This document shows, one piece after another, positions 26,188 to 34,972 of a stretch of DNA of 64,000 nt. The position numbers and the translations under genes are program-made. This DNA is from Amycolatopsis nivea (lineage in GTDB: Bacteria > Actinomycetota > Actinomycetes > Mycobacteriales > Pseudonocardiaceae). The notes beneath the pieces were generated by a model. The model searched no databases. It saw only the letters and a list, made by a program, of their open reading frames with translations, and was not told where the DNA came from. Within the stretch, counting starts at the first letter, position 1. Every line of letters begins with the position of its first letter. The stretch is taken from contig NZ_SDLT01000018.1 in assembly GCF_004522235.1 (NCBI RefSeq), forward strand, positions 117,069 to 181,068, in the 5' to 3' direction.

Positions 26188-27597
26188 CTATCCGGACAGC
26201 TCCTTCTCCACCGGCGTGCGGAACTTCGGCACGACCCGGGCGTCTCCCAGCCAGGCGCTCAGCCGGGCTGCCTCGGCGTCCACCGCGGCGGTCTTCTCGG
26301 TTCCGATGTCCTCCAGCAGGCGCACCGCGACTTCTCCCGACGGGCGGTGGCACCAGGCTCCGACGATGCGGCCGTCGCTCCAGACCGTCGGGCCGATGTT
26401 GCCGCTGCGGTCGAACAGGGCGGGGCGGTGCGGGCCGACGTACCAGTCTCGGGACTGCCAGCCCATCGCGGTCGGGTCCAGCGCCGGGAGCAGGGCGATC
26501 CACGGGTCGGGAGCGGCGACCGGGGCCAGGTCGTCGGGCAGGGCGATCGCTGGTTCGCCGTCCAGGTCGACCTCGGCGGGGGCGACGGCGGTCAGGGCCT
26601 TTTTCGTCTGACCTGCCGTCCAGCCGGTCCACCAGCGGAGGTCGGCGACCGGGGCGGGGCCGAACGCGTGCAGCCATCGCCGGGCCAGGGTGGCTCGGGC
26701 TTCGTCTTCGGAGAGGCCTGGCCAGTCGGGGGACCCGCTGATGGTGCCCAAGTCAGAGCCGTTCGGTCCTCCGGCGGTGCCGGGGTGGGAGCGGCCTGGC
26801 CCGCTGGTTCCAGAACCCGAGCCCGCGACGCCGGGAACGGAGTGGTGCGGATTGCCAGCAGCAGAGCTCGGAGGGCCCGGCGAGTCGGCGGGGACGAGGG
26901 CGGGGCTGCCGGACCCAGCACCGGTTTTGGCTCCACGGCCAGCGCCAGAACCAGCCGACCCCTCGGCGTTTGCCAGCCAATCGGTCAACGGGGACCAGTG
27001 GTACTGCGTGCTCTGCCAACTCCCCCGCGGGCGTCCGCGCACGATGTGGCCTTCCGCAGCCAGCTGGAACAGCACCCGGCTGGTGACGTTGCCGATCGAC
27101 TCGTACGGTTTTCCCTTCGCCATCAGCAGTTGCTGCCGCAGGCGCGGTTCGTCGTCCGCCAGTTGCTGGGCGGTCGCCGATCCCCTGGCGCGCAAGGCTT
27201 TTTCGACGCTCGCCATGACCTCGTCCAGCCATTCGCCAGGACGCGCGACATTCTCCGGATGGCCCAGGGTGCCCAGCTGCTTCTCGAGCAAGCGGCGTTG
27301 CCGGGCGGCGACGTCGTATGAGCACGCGGCTTGCACCGCACCGGCAGTGGCGACGTCGGTGACGAAAACGGTGCGCCGCATGCCCAGGATGCGCAGCAGG
27401 GTGCGCCGGGAGTACAGCGAGTCCTCGACGTCGGCGATCGAGACGTCACGCACGCGCGACCAGGCGGACAGGTACACCGAAGCGGGATCGGTGGCGTGCA
27501 GCGCGACGACGCCGTCGACTGCTTCCTCGACGGTCGTCGCCCGTGCCGCGAGGTGGTGGCGTATGCCGAGGCGGGCCCGGCGTTGGGCGAGGGTCAT
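26188..27597 (-). CDS. Winged-helix DNA-binding protein (HTH_42, AlkZ/YcaQ superfamily)
   Basis: About 469 residues from the ATG at 27597; an upstream ATG at 27642 is possible but the family start fits MTLAQRRARLGIRHHLA. The superfamily includes DNA glycosylases that unhook bulky or crosslinked bases, using a Q-x-Q or Q-x-D motif. Here the matching place reads LHATDPASVYLSAWSRV, so the glutamine is missing. About 85 residues of Gly/Ser/Pro-rich low complexity interrupt the middle (roughly 213-295). The C-terminal part (DPWIALLPALDPTAMGW, RDWYVGPHRPALFD) is well kept. Enzymatic activity is therefore uncertain. Confidence 0.8.
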   Translation of the reverse strand: MTLAQRRARLGIRHHLAARATTVEEAVDGVVALHATDPASVYLSAWSRVRDVSIADVEDSLYSRRTLLRILGMRRTVFVTDVATAGAVQAACSYDVAARQRRLLEKQLGTLGHPENVARPGEWLDEVMASVEKALRARGSATAQQLADDEPRLRQQLLMAKGKPYESIGNVTSRVLFQLAAEGHIVRGRPRGSWQSTQYHWSPLTDWLANAEGSAGSGAGRGAKTGAGSGSPALVPADSPGPPSSAAGNPHHSVPGVAGSGSGTSGPGRSHPGTAGGPNGSDLGTISGSPDWPGLSEDEARATLARRWLHAFGPAPVADLRWWTGWTAGQTKKALTAVAPAEVDLDGEPAIALPDDLAPVAAPDPWIALLPALDPTAMGWQSRDWYVGPHRPALFDRSGNIGPTVWSDGRIVGAWCHRPSGEVAVRLLEDIGTEKTAAVDAEAARLSAWLGDARVVPKFRTPVEKELSG

Positions 27598-27651
27598 CTT
27601 CACGGCTCGATTTCTACCAGCTAGGTCCGACAGAAAACGCATCAGCGCTGG

Positions 27652-28542
27652 TCAGGAGGATGCGAGCAGGGTGGAGCGCACGTGGTTCCGGAACCAGGCC
27701 TGGGCGGGATCGGCTGCCGTCCGGGGATGCCAGGCCAGGCCCAGTTCGACGGGCGGCAGGTCGAGCGGGATGGCGAACGTCAGCAGGCCCAGAGCGGTCA
27801 GCAACGGGTCCAGCCAGCCTGCGATGCCGATGGTCACCAGGTCGCTCTCGCTCGCCAAAATCAGGGCGCTCGGGTGGCCGGGGACGACCGCGGCGACTCG
27901 GCGGTGCAGGCCCAGCCGGGCGAGGGCGGCGTCGATCGGGCCTTGTTGCTTGCCTCGGCGGGAGATGCCGATGTGGTCGGCGGCGGCGAAGGAAACCGGA
28001 TCGATGGGGGCAGAGAAGAGCGGATTCCCTTGGCGCGCAATGCCCAGGACCGTCGAGTGCATCAACGGCTCCGTGCGGGTTTCCGGGTCGTGGTGACCGG
28101 CGGCGCCGATTTCCAGGTCTACCCGGCCGTCGCGCAAGGCTCCGCTGTCCTCTGTGGACTCCGGGACGAAGATGACCTCGACGTGCGGGGCTTCGGCGCG
28201 GAGGCGGGCGGTCAGAGAACCAGCCAGGCCGCTCACGACCAGGTCGGTCGCCTGGACGGTGAACGTGCGGCGGAGGTTGGCGGGGACGAAACCAGGGCCG
28301 GGGCCGAGGATGCGGTCGGCGCGGTGCACCAGGGTGGCGACTTCGTCTTTCAGTTCCAGCGCGCGCGGGGTCGGTACTAGGCCTTGACCTGCGCGGACCA
28401 GCAAGGGATCGCCGGTGGCGCGGCGCAGTTTGGCGAGGGTTCGGCTCACCGCGGCGGGCGAGCTGCCCAGTCTGGCCGCGGCGCGCGTGACGCTGCCTTC
28501 CTGAAGCAGGACGTCCAGCACGCGCAAGAGGTTCAGGTCCAT
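27652..28542 (-). CDS. LysR-family transcriptional regulator
   Basis: 296 residues from the ATG at 28542, where the family begins. The N-terminal winged helix-turn-helix is MDLNLLRVLDVLLQEGSVTR then AAARLGSSPAAVSRTLAKL. The substrate-binding domain (about 90-290) has FTVQATDLVVSGLAG and the PHVEVIFVPES strand. It is divergent from the broken beta-propeller gene, the usual layout for a LysR target. The effector is unknown. With its likely target inactivated, the regulator may be without a local role in this strain. Confidence 0.9.
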   Translation of the reverse strand: MDLNLLRVLDVLLQEGSVTRAAARLGSSPAAVSRTLAKLRRATGDPLLVRAGQGLVPTPRALELKDEVATLVHRADRILGPGPGFVPANLRRTFTVQATDLVVSGLAGSLTARLRAEAPHVEVIFVPESTEDSGALRDGRVDLEIGAAGHHDPETRTEPLMHSTVLGIARQGNPLFSAPIDPVSFAAADHIGISRRGKQQGPIDAALARLGLHRRVAAVVPGHPSALILASESDLVTIGIAGWLDPLLTALGLLTFAIPLDLPPVELGLAWHPRTAADPAQAWFRNHVRSTLLASS

Positions 28543-28657
28543 GGCCGTCCCGGAAGGTTTGCGTTCAGCGGAAGAATTCCGTGCCGATTCTTGCATCGAC
28601 GCGCAATCCGCGGCCGCCCAGAGTGGATCTCGTAGCCGAACACAAAGGAGAGAGCCA

Positions 28658-29638
28658 ATGCGAGAAGCGATACTCGCGGTCGCTGGAGCGAAGGGGCCGG
28701 CGGTCGCCTTCTTCCACGTCGGGTCCGGGAAGCATCTCGGCACCGTCGAGGTGCCTGCGCAGCCGCACGACCTGTGCTTCGACCCCGTCCACCGCCTCGT
28801 CTGGACCGCGAGCGCGTACCGCCGCGGGGCGTACCACAGCCATGGCGAACGAGCGACCGAGCTGACCGCGATCGATCCGGATTCGCGCGAGGTCCTGGAG
28901 GTCGTCGATCTCTCGCCGGATCACGCGCCGCACGGTCTGGCAATCGATGCGACGCGAGGGCTGCTGTACGTGACGGTCGAGGCCAGTCCGGAAAGCGAGG
29001 GCGGCCTGGTGGTCGTCGATACCGCGACGCGACGCCCGGTCCGGCATCTCGCGACCGGCGCGCCGGGGCCGCATTAGGTCGCCATCAGTCCGGACGGGCG
29101 GCGCGGGTTCGTGACCAACAAGGAAGCGCCGTTCGTGTCCTTTGTGGACCTGGACAGTGGCGAGGTCGAGAAAATCTCTCTGCCCGGCAGTGAAGGGCTG
29201 GAGGTTTCCCGGGACGGCAAGCGGCTGTACGTCGCGGCTCCGTATCTGGAAAACGGGACCGAGCCGGTTCGCGCAGCGCCCGGGATCCGGGTGTTCGACG
29301 CGGTCACCGGAACTCTAGAAACCCTGTTGCCGACGGAACATCCGGTGCTGCCGATCCATTGCACGGCGTCCGGCGAGGTGTTGGCCGCCGAACTGGGCGG
29401 GCGGTTGCTGGCGTTTTCGGCGACCAGTCACGAACTGCTCGGGTCCATGGACCTGCGGACGGACTTTCCGCTCGCGATTCTCGCCGCCCCGGACGGCCGG
29501 ATCGCGTTCGTGTCCGGGGCGGCATCGACCGAAGTGGAGGTCATCAATCTCCAGACCCGCACCCTGGTGACCACATTGGACACTGAAGCGGCCGGAGCGG
29601 CAGGCGGTCACGGGCTGGCGTACGTGCCCGTCAGCTGA
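28658..29638 (+). pseudogene. YncE-like beta-propeller protein gene with an in-frame TAG
   Basis: Reading from the ATG at 28658 (AAAGGAG upstream), the frame gives a seven-bladed-propeller-like protein with repeated LVVVDTATRRPVRHL-type blades, but stops at TAG 29075-29077. The same frame then continues without interruption to 29638: GAPGPH, stop, VAISPDGRRGFVTN, blades going on to GHGLAYVPVS. One base change from CAG or GAG would restore a 326-residue protein. No signal peptide is evident. An intact family member would be a scaffold or binding protein of unknown ligand. A sequencing error or read-through cannot be excluded. Confidence 0.75.
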
Positions 29639-29646
29639 CGGGTCTC

Positions 29647-29681
29647 GGCGCGCGGTGTGCCGCCTGGGCAGACCGCGCGCC
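29647..29681. terminator. GC-rich hairpin between convergent genes
   Basis: A perfect 10-bp stem, GGCGCGCGGT (29647-29656) with ACCGCGCGCC (29672-29681), lies in the 48 bases between the propeller pseudogene and the SMC-like gene ends. There is no T-tract, so efficiency as a terminator is uncertain. Confidence 0.5.
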
Positions 29682-29686
29682 AGCCG

Positions 29687-32600
29687 TCAGGCCGGTTGTT
29701 CTTCTTCGGCGGACGAGTCCACCGCGGGAGCGGAAGACCCACGGCTGAACATCCGCGTCGCCGAAAGCCGGGCGACCCCGTCCGGGTCCCCGAGGTCGTC
29801 GAGGGAATTCCGGATCGTCGCGTCCACCGACAGGTACTTCCGCCCGGCCCGCAGGTCCGCGTCGTTGCGCAGCCGCACGATCAGCGGGAATTCCGCCAGC
29901 GCGCCCGCGTCGAACAAGCCCGTCGTGTAGATCAGTTGCACGCCCAGCGCCTCCGCGACGGCCCGCTGCAGTTCCAGCAGGTATCCGGCGGACGCACGGC
30001 CGATCGGGTTGTCCAGGAACAGCACGCCCGAATGCCGGTTCCGCGCCTTGCCCCGGTTGTTGGCGCGCAACGCGGCCAGCGTGCAGTACAGGATGATCGC
30101 CGCGGTCAGCTGCTGGCCGCCGGAGAACACGTCGCGGATTTCCGACACCCGCTGGCGTTCGGTGCGCAGCACGGAGTCCGGCTTGAGCATGTCGACCCGG
30201 TACCCCTTGGGCGCGGCGACGTGCACCCCGCGCAGCACCAGCGACAGCCCGTCGCGCTTCACGTCGCGGCCGTCGGCGGTCTTGCCCGCGGCCGCCTCGT
30301 CGACGACCTCGCCCAGTTTTTCCGCCAGCACATGGTCTTCCAGCTCGGTGAACCGGATCCGCAGGAACTCCTGGCCGGACCAGTCGCCGAGCCCGTCCGG
30401 CAGCCGCGACACCCGCTGCGCCGACCGCAGCGTACGCAACGCACCTTCGACCATGCCCTGCAGCCGCGTGATGATGCCGCCGCGGTGCCGGTCGATCTGC
30501 GCGAGGTCGTCGGTGAGGGTCCGCAGCCGAGGGCGCAGCGCCTCGCTCCATTCCGCCGCGTGCGCGGGAAGCTGGTCCCGCTTCACGGAAATCACCTGCT
30601 GCCGCACCGGCGTGCTGAGCTTTTCGAACCGCTTCTCGGTCGCGTACTGCGCCAGCTGGTCCGCCGCCGCGCGCACCCGCCGGTCGCCGGAATCGGCCGC
30701 CGACTGCGCGTCGTTCAGGACGGTGTTGAGCTGGTTGTACCGGGTCCGCGCGGACTCGACATCGCCGTCGTACGCGTCCGCGGGTTCCTCGGAACGCAAG
30801 TGCGCCAACGATTCCGACAACAATCCGAAGCCGGACGCCGAAGCCTTGCCCGCGTCCAGCGTCGCTTCCGCCGCCGCTCGGCGCTCTTGCAGCTCTTCCC
30901 ATTTCCGGGCCGCCGCTGACACTTCCAGCGAAGCCGCGTCGATCAGCTCAAGTCCGTGCTCGATGTCGCGCGGCCGCTCAGCCGGAGAAGCGACGCCGGT
31001 TTGCAACGGCAGCACGTCCAGCTCCGCCCGCCGCGTCGACACCTGCCCGATCGCCTCGGTGCGTTCCTCCTCCAGCGCGTCGACGACCCGCCGTGCCCGC
31101 GCCAACGCCGCCGCCCGGGTGGAAGCGTCCGAGCCGTCCGGCGTCTCCAGCAACGCCCCCGCGCGCACCCGGACCTCTTCGTCCAGCGCTTCCAAGGCCG
31201 ACGACGCCGCTGCCTCAGCGGATTCCGCCTGCTCCAACTCGGCCCGGAGATCGCTGCCGACCTCGACCTTCGCGTACGACTCGGAAGCCGACACGAAGGT
31301 GCGCCGCAACGCGTCCACCGGTTCCGAAGGCGCTTCGACGTCCTCCGGCAGCTCGGCCGCGCCAGGCACCTCAGCCAGCTCGGACCGTGCGGTGGTGACG
31401 GTGCGACGGTGTCCGTCAGCGGTCCGCTGCTCCTCCGCCGCCTGCTCGCGCAACCGCGCCGCTCGCGCCGATGCCTCAGCTGCCGACGTCTCCGCGCGTT
31501 CCGCGATTTCCGTTGCCCGCTCGACTTCTTCGGTCCACTCCGCGACACGCGCGGCCCGAGTGGACAGTTCGCCGAGCCGACGCGCCTTCTCCTCGGCTTC
31601 TGCCGCTGCGGTCCGCAACGCCGGGACTCGCTCCCGCAAGGCGGTGATTTTTTCGCTCAACCGGGCGAATTCCGCCTCCGCTTGCGCGAGCGCGGTCTGC
31701 GCGGTCTCCCGGGCGACGCGAGCGCTTTCAGCCTGCTCAGCAAGCGTCCCGATCGCCCCGGCCGGATAGTCCTCGCGCCAGGTGGTCAGCTTCCACGTCA
31801 ACGCGCCATCAGCCGCCAGCGACTCCGACAGCTGCTCCAGCCGACGCTGCCGTTCGGCGTGCCGCTGCGCCACGGCTTCCCGCTCGGTGTCCGCGGCTTC
31901 CTCGTCGTACATCGCCGGGTTCGGCGGCACGAGGAACTCGACACCCGCGGCGGCCGGACCGTCCTTTTGGAACGCGTCCGTAGTCCCGACCGCGATCACC
32001 GCGCTCGGCAGCAGCCGCGAAGCCGCCAGCACTTCCCGCGCCCGCTTCGCCTGCGCCGCGTCGTTCAGCAGTACGCCGGCGACGAGCTGCGGCATCCGCT
32101 CCAGCACTTCGTCGCGCCGCACCGAGTCCAATTTGGACAGATAACGCCAGCCCGACCACGCGGTGATTCCCGCCTGCTCCAACGCATCCAGCGCGGCCTG
32201 GACGTCCTCCGGCGGCGGCAGCAGCCCGCCCGACCCGAGCGCGGCCAGCGCCCGTTCGTCGGCCGACTCCTCCATCCGCAGCGCGGTCTGCTCCTTCTCC
32301 ACCGCCGCACTCGCGTCGCGCAAGCGCTGCAGCAGCACCGGAAGATCGCTCTCCAGCTTGACGTCGTCCGCGCCGAGCAGCTCCATCAACCGCGGTTCGG
32401 CGGCCAGCGCGTCGGTCCGCCGGTGCGCGCGTTCGAGGTCTTCGGCCGCCCGCACGAGACGGTCCTGAGTGGACCCGGCGAGCTGATGCGCCTCGTTCAC
32501 CGAACGCTGCGCCGCTTGCAGATCCTCGCCGACGCGGTCGAGTTCCTGTTCCCGGCGAACGGATTCCGCCGCCGCGGCCTCGGCTTCCGCCCGCGCGGAC

Positions 32601-34156
32601 CGCGCGGCTTCGGCGACATCCGCCCCGGAGGGCAACAGTCCACTTCGGACCGACTCGGAGATTTCCTCGCGCAGCTCAGCAATCCGCGACGACAGTCCAC
32701 GCGCCTCAGCCCGGCGCCCGGCAGCCAGGTTCGCCGCCTCGTCCCGCTCGACCTGCGCCTTCTCCGCTTCGGCGCGCAACGCGTCCGCGTGTGCCTCGGC
32801 TTTGTCCGCCTGCCGTTGCGCGTCACGAGCCAGCGAAAGCAAACCGCGCCCCAACGCGACCGCCGCCGCATCCCGGGCGGCCAACGCCGGTTTCGCCTTC
32901 TCCTCACGGTTTCCGACCAGCTCACGCAGGTCTTTCGCCTTGCGCGCAGCGTTCAACCGGTTCAGCACGGTCGCGGTTTCGCGCCACGCTTCGGCCTGCG
33001 TCTTCGCCTCGGCCAGCTCGCCGTCGACGCGCTCGCGTTCGATCTGCGCTTCTTCCAGCCGCAGCACCGCGACCAGCCGCCGCAGCTCGGTGACGCCCGC
33101 GGTCAGCCGCCGATGGTCGCCCTCGGCGAGCTTTTCCGCACTGCGCACTTCCTCGACGTGTTCTTCCAGCCCCGACAGCCGCGCGTTCTCCAGCTCGTTG
33201 CGCGCGTGGATCCGCCCGGCCAGCTCGCCGAGATCCTCGCGCGCCGATTCGGCGATCCGCCGCGAAGCCGCGGCCACGCCTTCCTCCTCGGCCAGCGGAC
33301 CGAGCAGTTCCAGCGCACCCTCGACGAATTCCTTCTCCGCCATCAGATCGCCGCGCTGCGCGAGGTTGTTCGCGTACGTCGACACGACCTCGGCGAGGTC
33401 CTTCGGCTCGTCCTCGGACAGCACCGCGCGCAGCAGGAACTCCACGAACGCCTCGTCGGTGGAGAACTGGAACGCGTCGGCCGCCTCGCCCTCGCCCGCG
33501 TTCATCGCGCGCTGGTAGCGGAACAGCTCGGTGTCGAGGCCGAGCTGGTCGAGCCGCCCGGTCCACTCGTGGTGCCGGCGCGTCCAGAACAGCTCCAGCT
33601 CCGGTTCGGCCATCGCCGCGCCCGCGATCCGGTCGTGGAACCCGGACATGGTCAGCAGGCGGCCGTCCTCGGTCAGCGGCAGCGAATCGAGCGCGACGTC
33701 GGCGGTCGGGCGGAAGCAGTACCAGGAGTCGACGAGGTTTTCCGAGTCCGCCGACGTCACGTGCCCGCGCCACTCCGACACCTTGCCGGTGATCACCCGC
33801 TGGCCGGTCTCGACGTGCAGCCACTCCAGCACCACGTGCGCGACGTCCTTGGCCGTCACGAACTTCTCCAGCACCTTCGTGCTCGTGGTGCCGACGACCT
33901 GGCGCCGCCCGGGCAGCATCACCGAGAAGATCAGCTTGATCAGCACGGACTTGCCGCCGCCGTTCTCCAGGAACAGCACGCTCGCCGGAGACGGGCGGCG
34001 CACCGGCCCGCCGGCGTGGATGCCCGCGGAGAACAACGCGTCCTGCTTCGGCGCGGTGATCGTGGCCCCGACGCCGCTGAAGTCCAGCACCACGTCCTGG
34101 TACCGGGCGCCCGCCGGGCCCACCGAATGCAGGCGGACCCGCGAAAGCTCGTACAT
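29687..34156 (-). CDS. Giant SMC/MukB/JetC-like coiled-coil ATPase
   Basis: 1489 residues with SMC-like architecture. An N-terminal ATPase half has Walker A LENGGGKS (63-70). Long Ala/Glu/Arg-rich coiled coils (about 300-640 and 760-1250) flank a globular hinge-like part (about 645-755, with ITAWSGWRYLSKL). The C-terminal half has the ABC signature FSGGQ (1344-1348) and Walker B GVLFLDN. Asn1383 sits where SMC proteins have the catalytic Glu. Such proteins dimerise, entrap DNA and extrude loops with kleisin and winged-helix partners. It is last in a three-gene operon, 12 bases after the small partner. Sequence similarity to a named family could not be tested here. Confidence 0.75.
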   Translation of the reverse strand: MYELSRVRLHSVGPAGARYQDVVLDFSGVGATITAPKQDALFSAGIHAGGPVRRPSPASVLFLENGGGKSVLIKLIFSVMLPGRRQVVGTTSTKVLEKFVTAKDVAHVVLEWLHVETGQRVITGKVSEWRGHVTSADSENLVDSWYCFRPTADVALDSLPLTEDGRLLTMSGFHDRIAGAAMAEPELELFWTRRHHEWTGRLDQLGLDTELFRYQRAMNAGEGEAADAFQFSTDEAFVEFLLRAVLSEDEPKDLAEVVSTYANNLAQRGDLMAEKEFVEGALELLGPLAEEEGVAAASRRIAESAREDLGELAGRIHARNELENARLSGLEEHVEEVRSAEKLAEGDHRRLTAGVTELRRLVAVLRLEEAQIERERVDGELAEAKTQAEAWRETATVLNRLNAARKAKDLRELVGNREEKAKPALAARDAAAVALGRGLLSLARDAQRQADKAEAHADALRAEAEKAQVERDEAANLAAGRRAEARGLSSRIAELREEISESVRSGLLPSGADVAEAARSARAEAEAAAAESVRREQELDRVGEDLQAAQRSVNEAHQLAGSTQDRLVRAAEDLERAHRRTDALAAEPRLMELLGADDVKLESDLPVLLQRLRDASAAVEKEQTALRMEESADERALAALGSGGLLPPPEDVQAALDALEQAGITAWSGWRYLSKLDSVRRDEVLERMPQLVAGVLLNDAAQAKRAREVLAASRLLPSAVIAVGTTDAFQKDGPAAAGVEFLVPPNPAMYDEEAADTEREAVAQRHAERQRRLEQLSESLAADGALTWKLTTWREDYPAGAIGTLAEQAESARVARETAQTALAQAEAEFARLSEKITALRERVPALRTAAAEAEEKARRLGELSTRAARVAEWTEEVERATEIAERAETSAAEASARAARLREQAAEEQRTADGHRRTVTTARSELAEVPGAAELPEDVEAPSEPVDALRRTFVSASESYAKVEVGSDLRAELEQAESAEAAASSALEALDEEVRVRAGALLETPDGSDASTRAAALARARRVVDALEEERTEAIGQVSTRRAELDVLPLQTGVASPAERPRDIEHGLELIDAASLEVSAAARKWEELQERRAAAEATLDAGKASASGFGLLSESLAHLRSEEPADAYDGDVESARTRYNQLNTVLNDAQSAADSGDRRVRAAADQLAQYATEKRFEKLSTPVRQQVISVKRDQLPAHAAEWSEALRPRLRTLTDDLAQIDRHRGGIITRLQGMVEGALRTLRSAQRVSRLPDGLGDWSGQEFLRIRFTELEDHVLAEKLGEVVDEAAAGKTADGRDVKRDGLSLVLRGVHVAAPKGYRVDMLKPDSVLRTERQRVSEIRDVFSGGQQLTAAIILYCTLAALRANNRGKARNRHSGVLFLDNPIGRASAGYLLELQRAVAEALGVQLIYTTGLFDAGALAEFPLIVRLRNDADLRAGRKYLSVDATIRNSLDDLGDPDGVARLSATRMFSRGSSAPAVDSSAEEEQPA

Positions 34157-34168
34157 TCCCGTCCCCTC

Positions 34169-34972
34169 TTACTGCAGCGTGTCCGAGGCCGTCGCGCGCA
34201 GCGTTCCCCCGGCCCCAGCGACCGCGACGACATCGAGCGCGAGCAGGTCGTCGAACGCGGCGTCCGCGGCCAGCTCCCGGACCTGGATCTGGTACCGCGG
34301 CGTCGTGCGGTACGTGCCGCCCTGCTCGTCGCTCACCTGCACCAGAAAGCCTTGATCGGCAAGGAATCGCAGCGCCCGCGACACCATGCCGCGCGTGGTG
34401 TCCGCCGCCATCCGGCCGTCCTTCGTCGCCGCTGCGGCCGGACGTCGAGCGTACGCGCGCCACGCCTGCTCCAGCTCCGGCGCGTCCGCGAGCGGGTCGT
34501 TGTTCGCCTCGGCCAGCTGCGCGCGCTCGTCTAGCACCCGCGCGGCTTCGCGGACCATCGCGTCGACCTGCTCGACGCTCACCCGGCCGATGTAGGTGTC
34601 GTTGGCCAGGTCGTCCGGCCGCGGGTAGCCGAGCGCGGCCGTCGCGAGGTGGATCAGGCCGTGCAGCACCTTTTCCGTCTCGCGCCGCTCGCGGATCTTG
34701 GCCTGCCGCGCGTAGCTGTCCATCTTGATCTCGAAGACGGACTCGTCGGTGGCCGCGAGCACGCATCCGGCCTGCTGCGTCACCTCCAGCACCATCAGCC
34801 CGAGCCCGGACGCGACCGCGTGGGTGAGCGCTTTGAACGCGTTGTCCTCGCCGTAGCGGCGCACCAGCTCGCCGTACACGACGTCGCGGGCGGGCAGCTG
34901 CTTCGGGCGCATCCCGAACGCGACGAGGCGCGCGGCGGCCTCGGCGTCGACGCTCGTGTGCGTCACCGGCAT
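34169..34972 (-). CDS. MukE/JetB-like winged-helix partner of the SMC-like ATPase
   Basis: 267 residues, no signal peptide or membrane segment. A helical N-terminal half (LVAFGMRPKQLPARDVVYGE, DNAFKALTHAVASGLGLMVL) and a C-terminal part resembling a winged helix (DTTRGMVSRALRFLADQGFL then TYRTTPRYQIQVREL) fit the role of the KITE-type subunit in SMC complexes. Size and middle position match JetB or MukE. The ATG overlaps the stop of the upstream kleisin-like gene (TGATG), indicating coupled synthesis. The assignment rests on gene order, size and predicted fold. Confidence 0.6.
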   Translation of the reverse strand: MPVTHTSVDAEAAARLVAFGMRPKQLPARDVVYGELVRRYGEDNAFKALTHAVASGLGLMVLEVTQQAGCVLAATDESVFEIKMDSYARQAKIRERRETEKVLHGLIHLATAALGYPRPDDLANDTYIGRVSVEQVDAMVREAARVLDERAQLAEANNDPLADAPELEQAWRAYARRPAAAATKDGRMAADTTRGMVSRALRFLADQGFLVQVSDEQGGTYRTTPRYQIQVRELAADAAFDDLLALDVVAVAGAGGTLRATASDTLQ

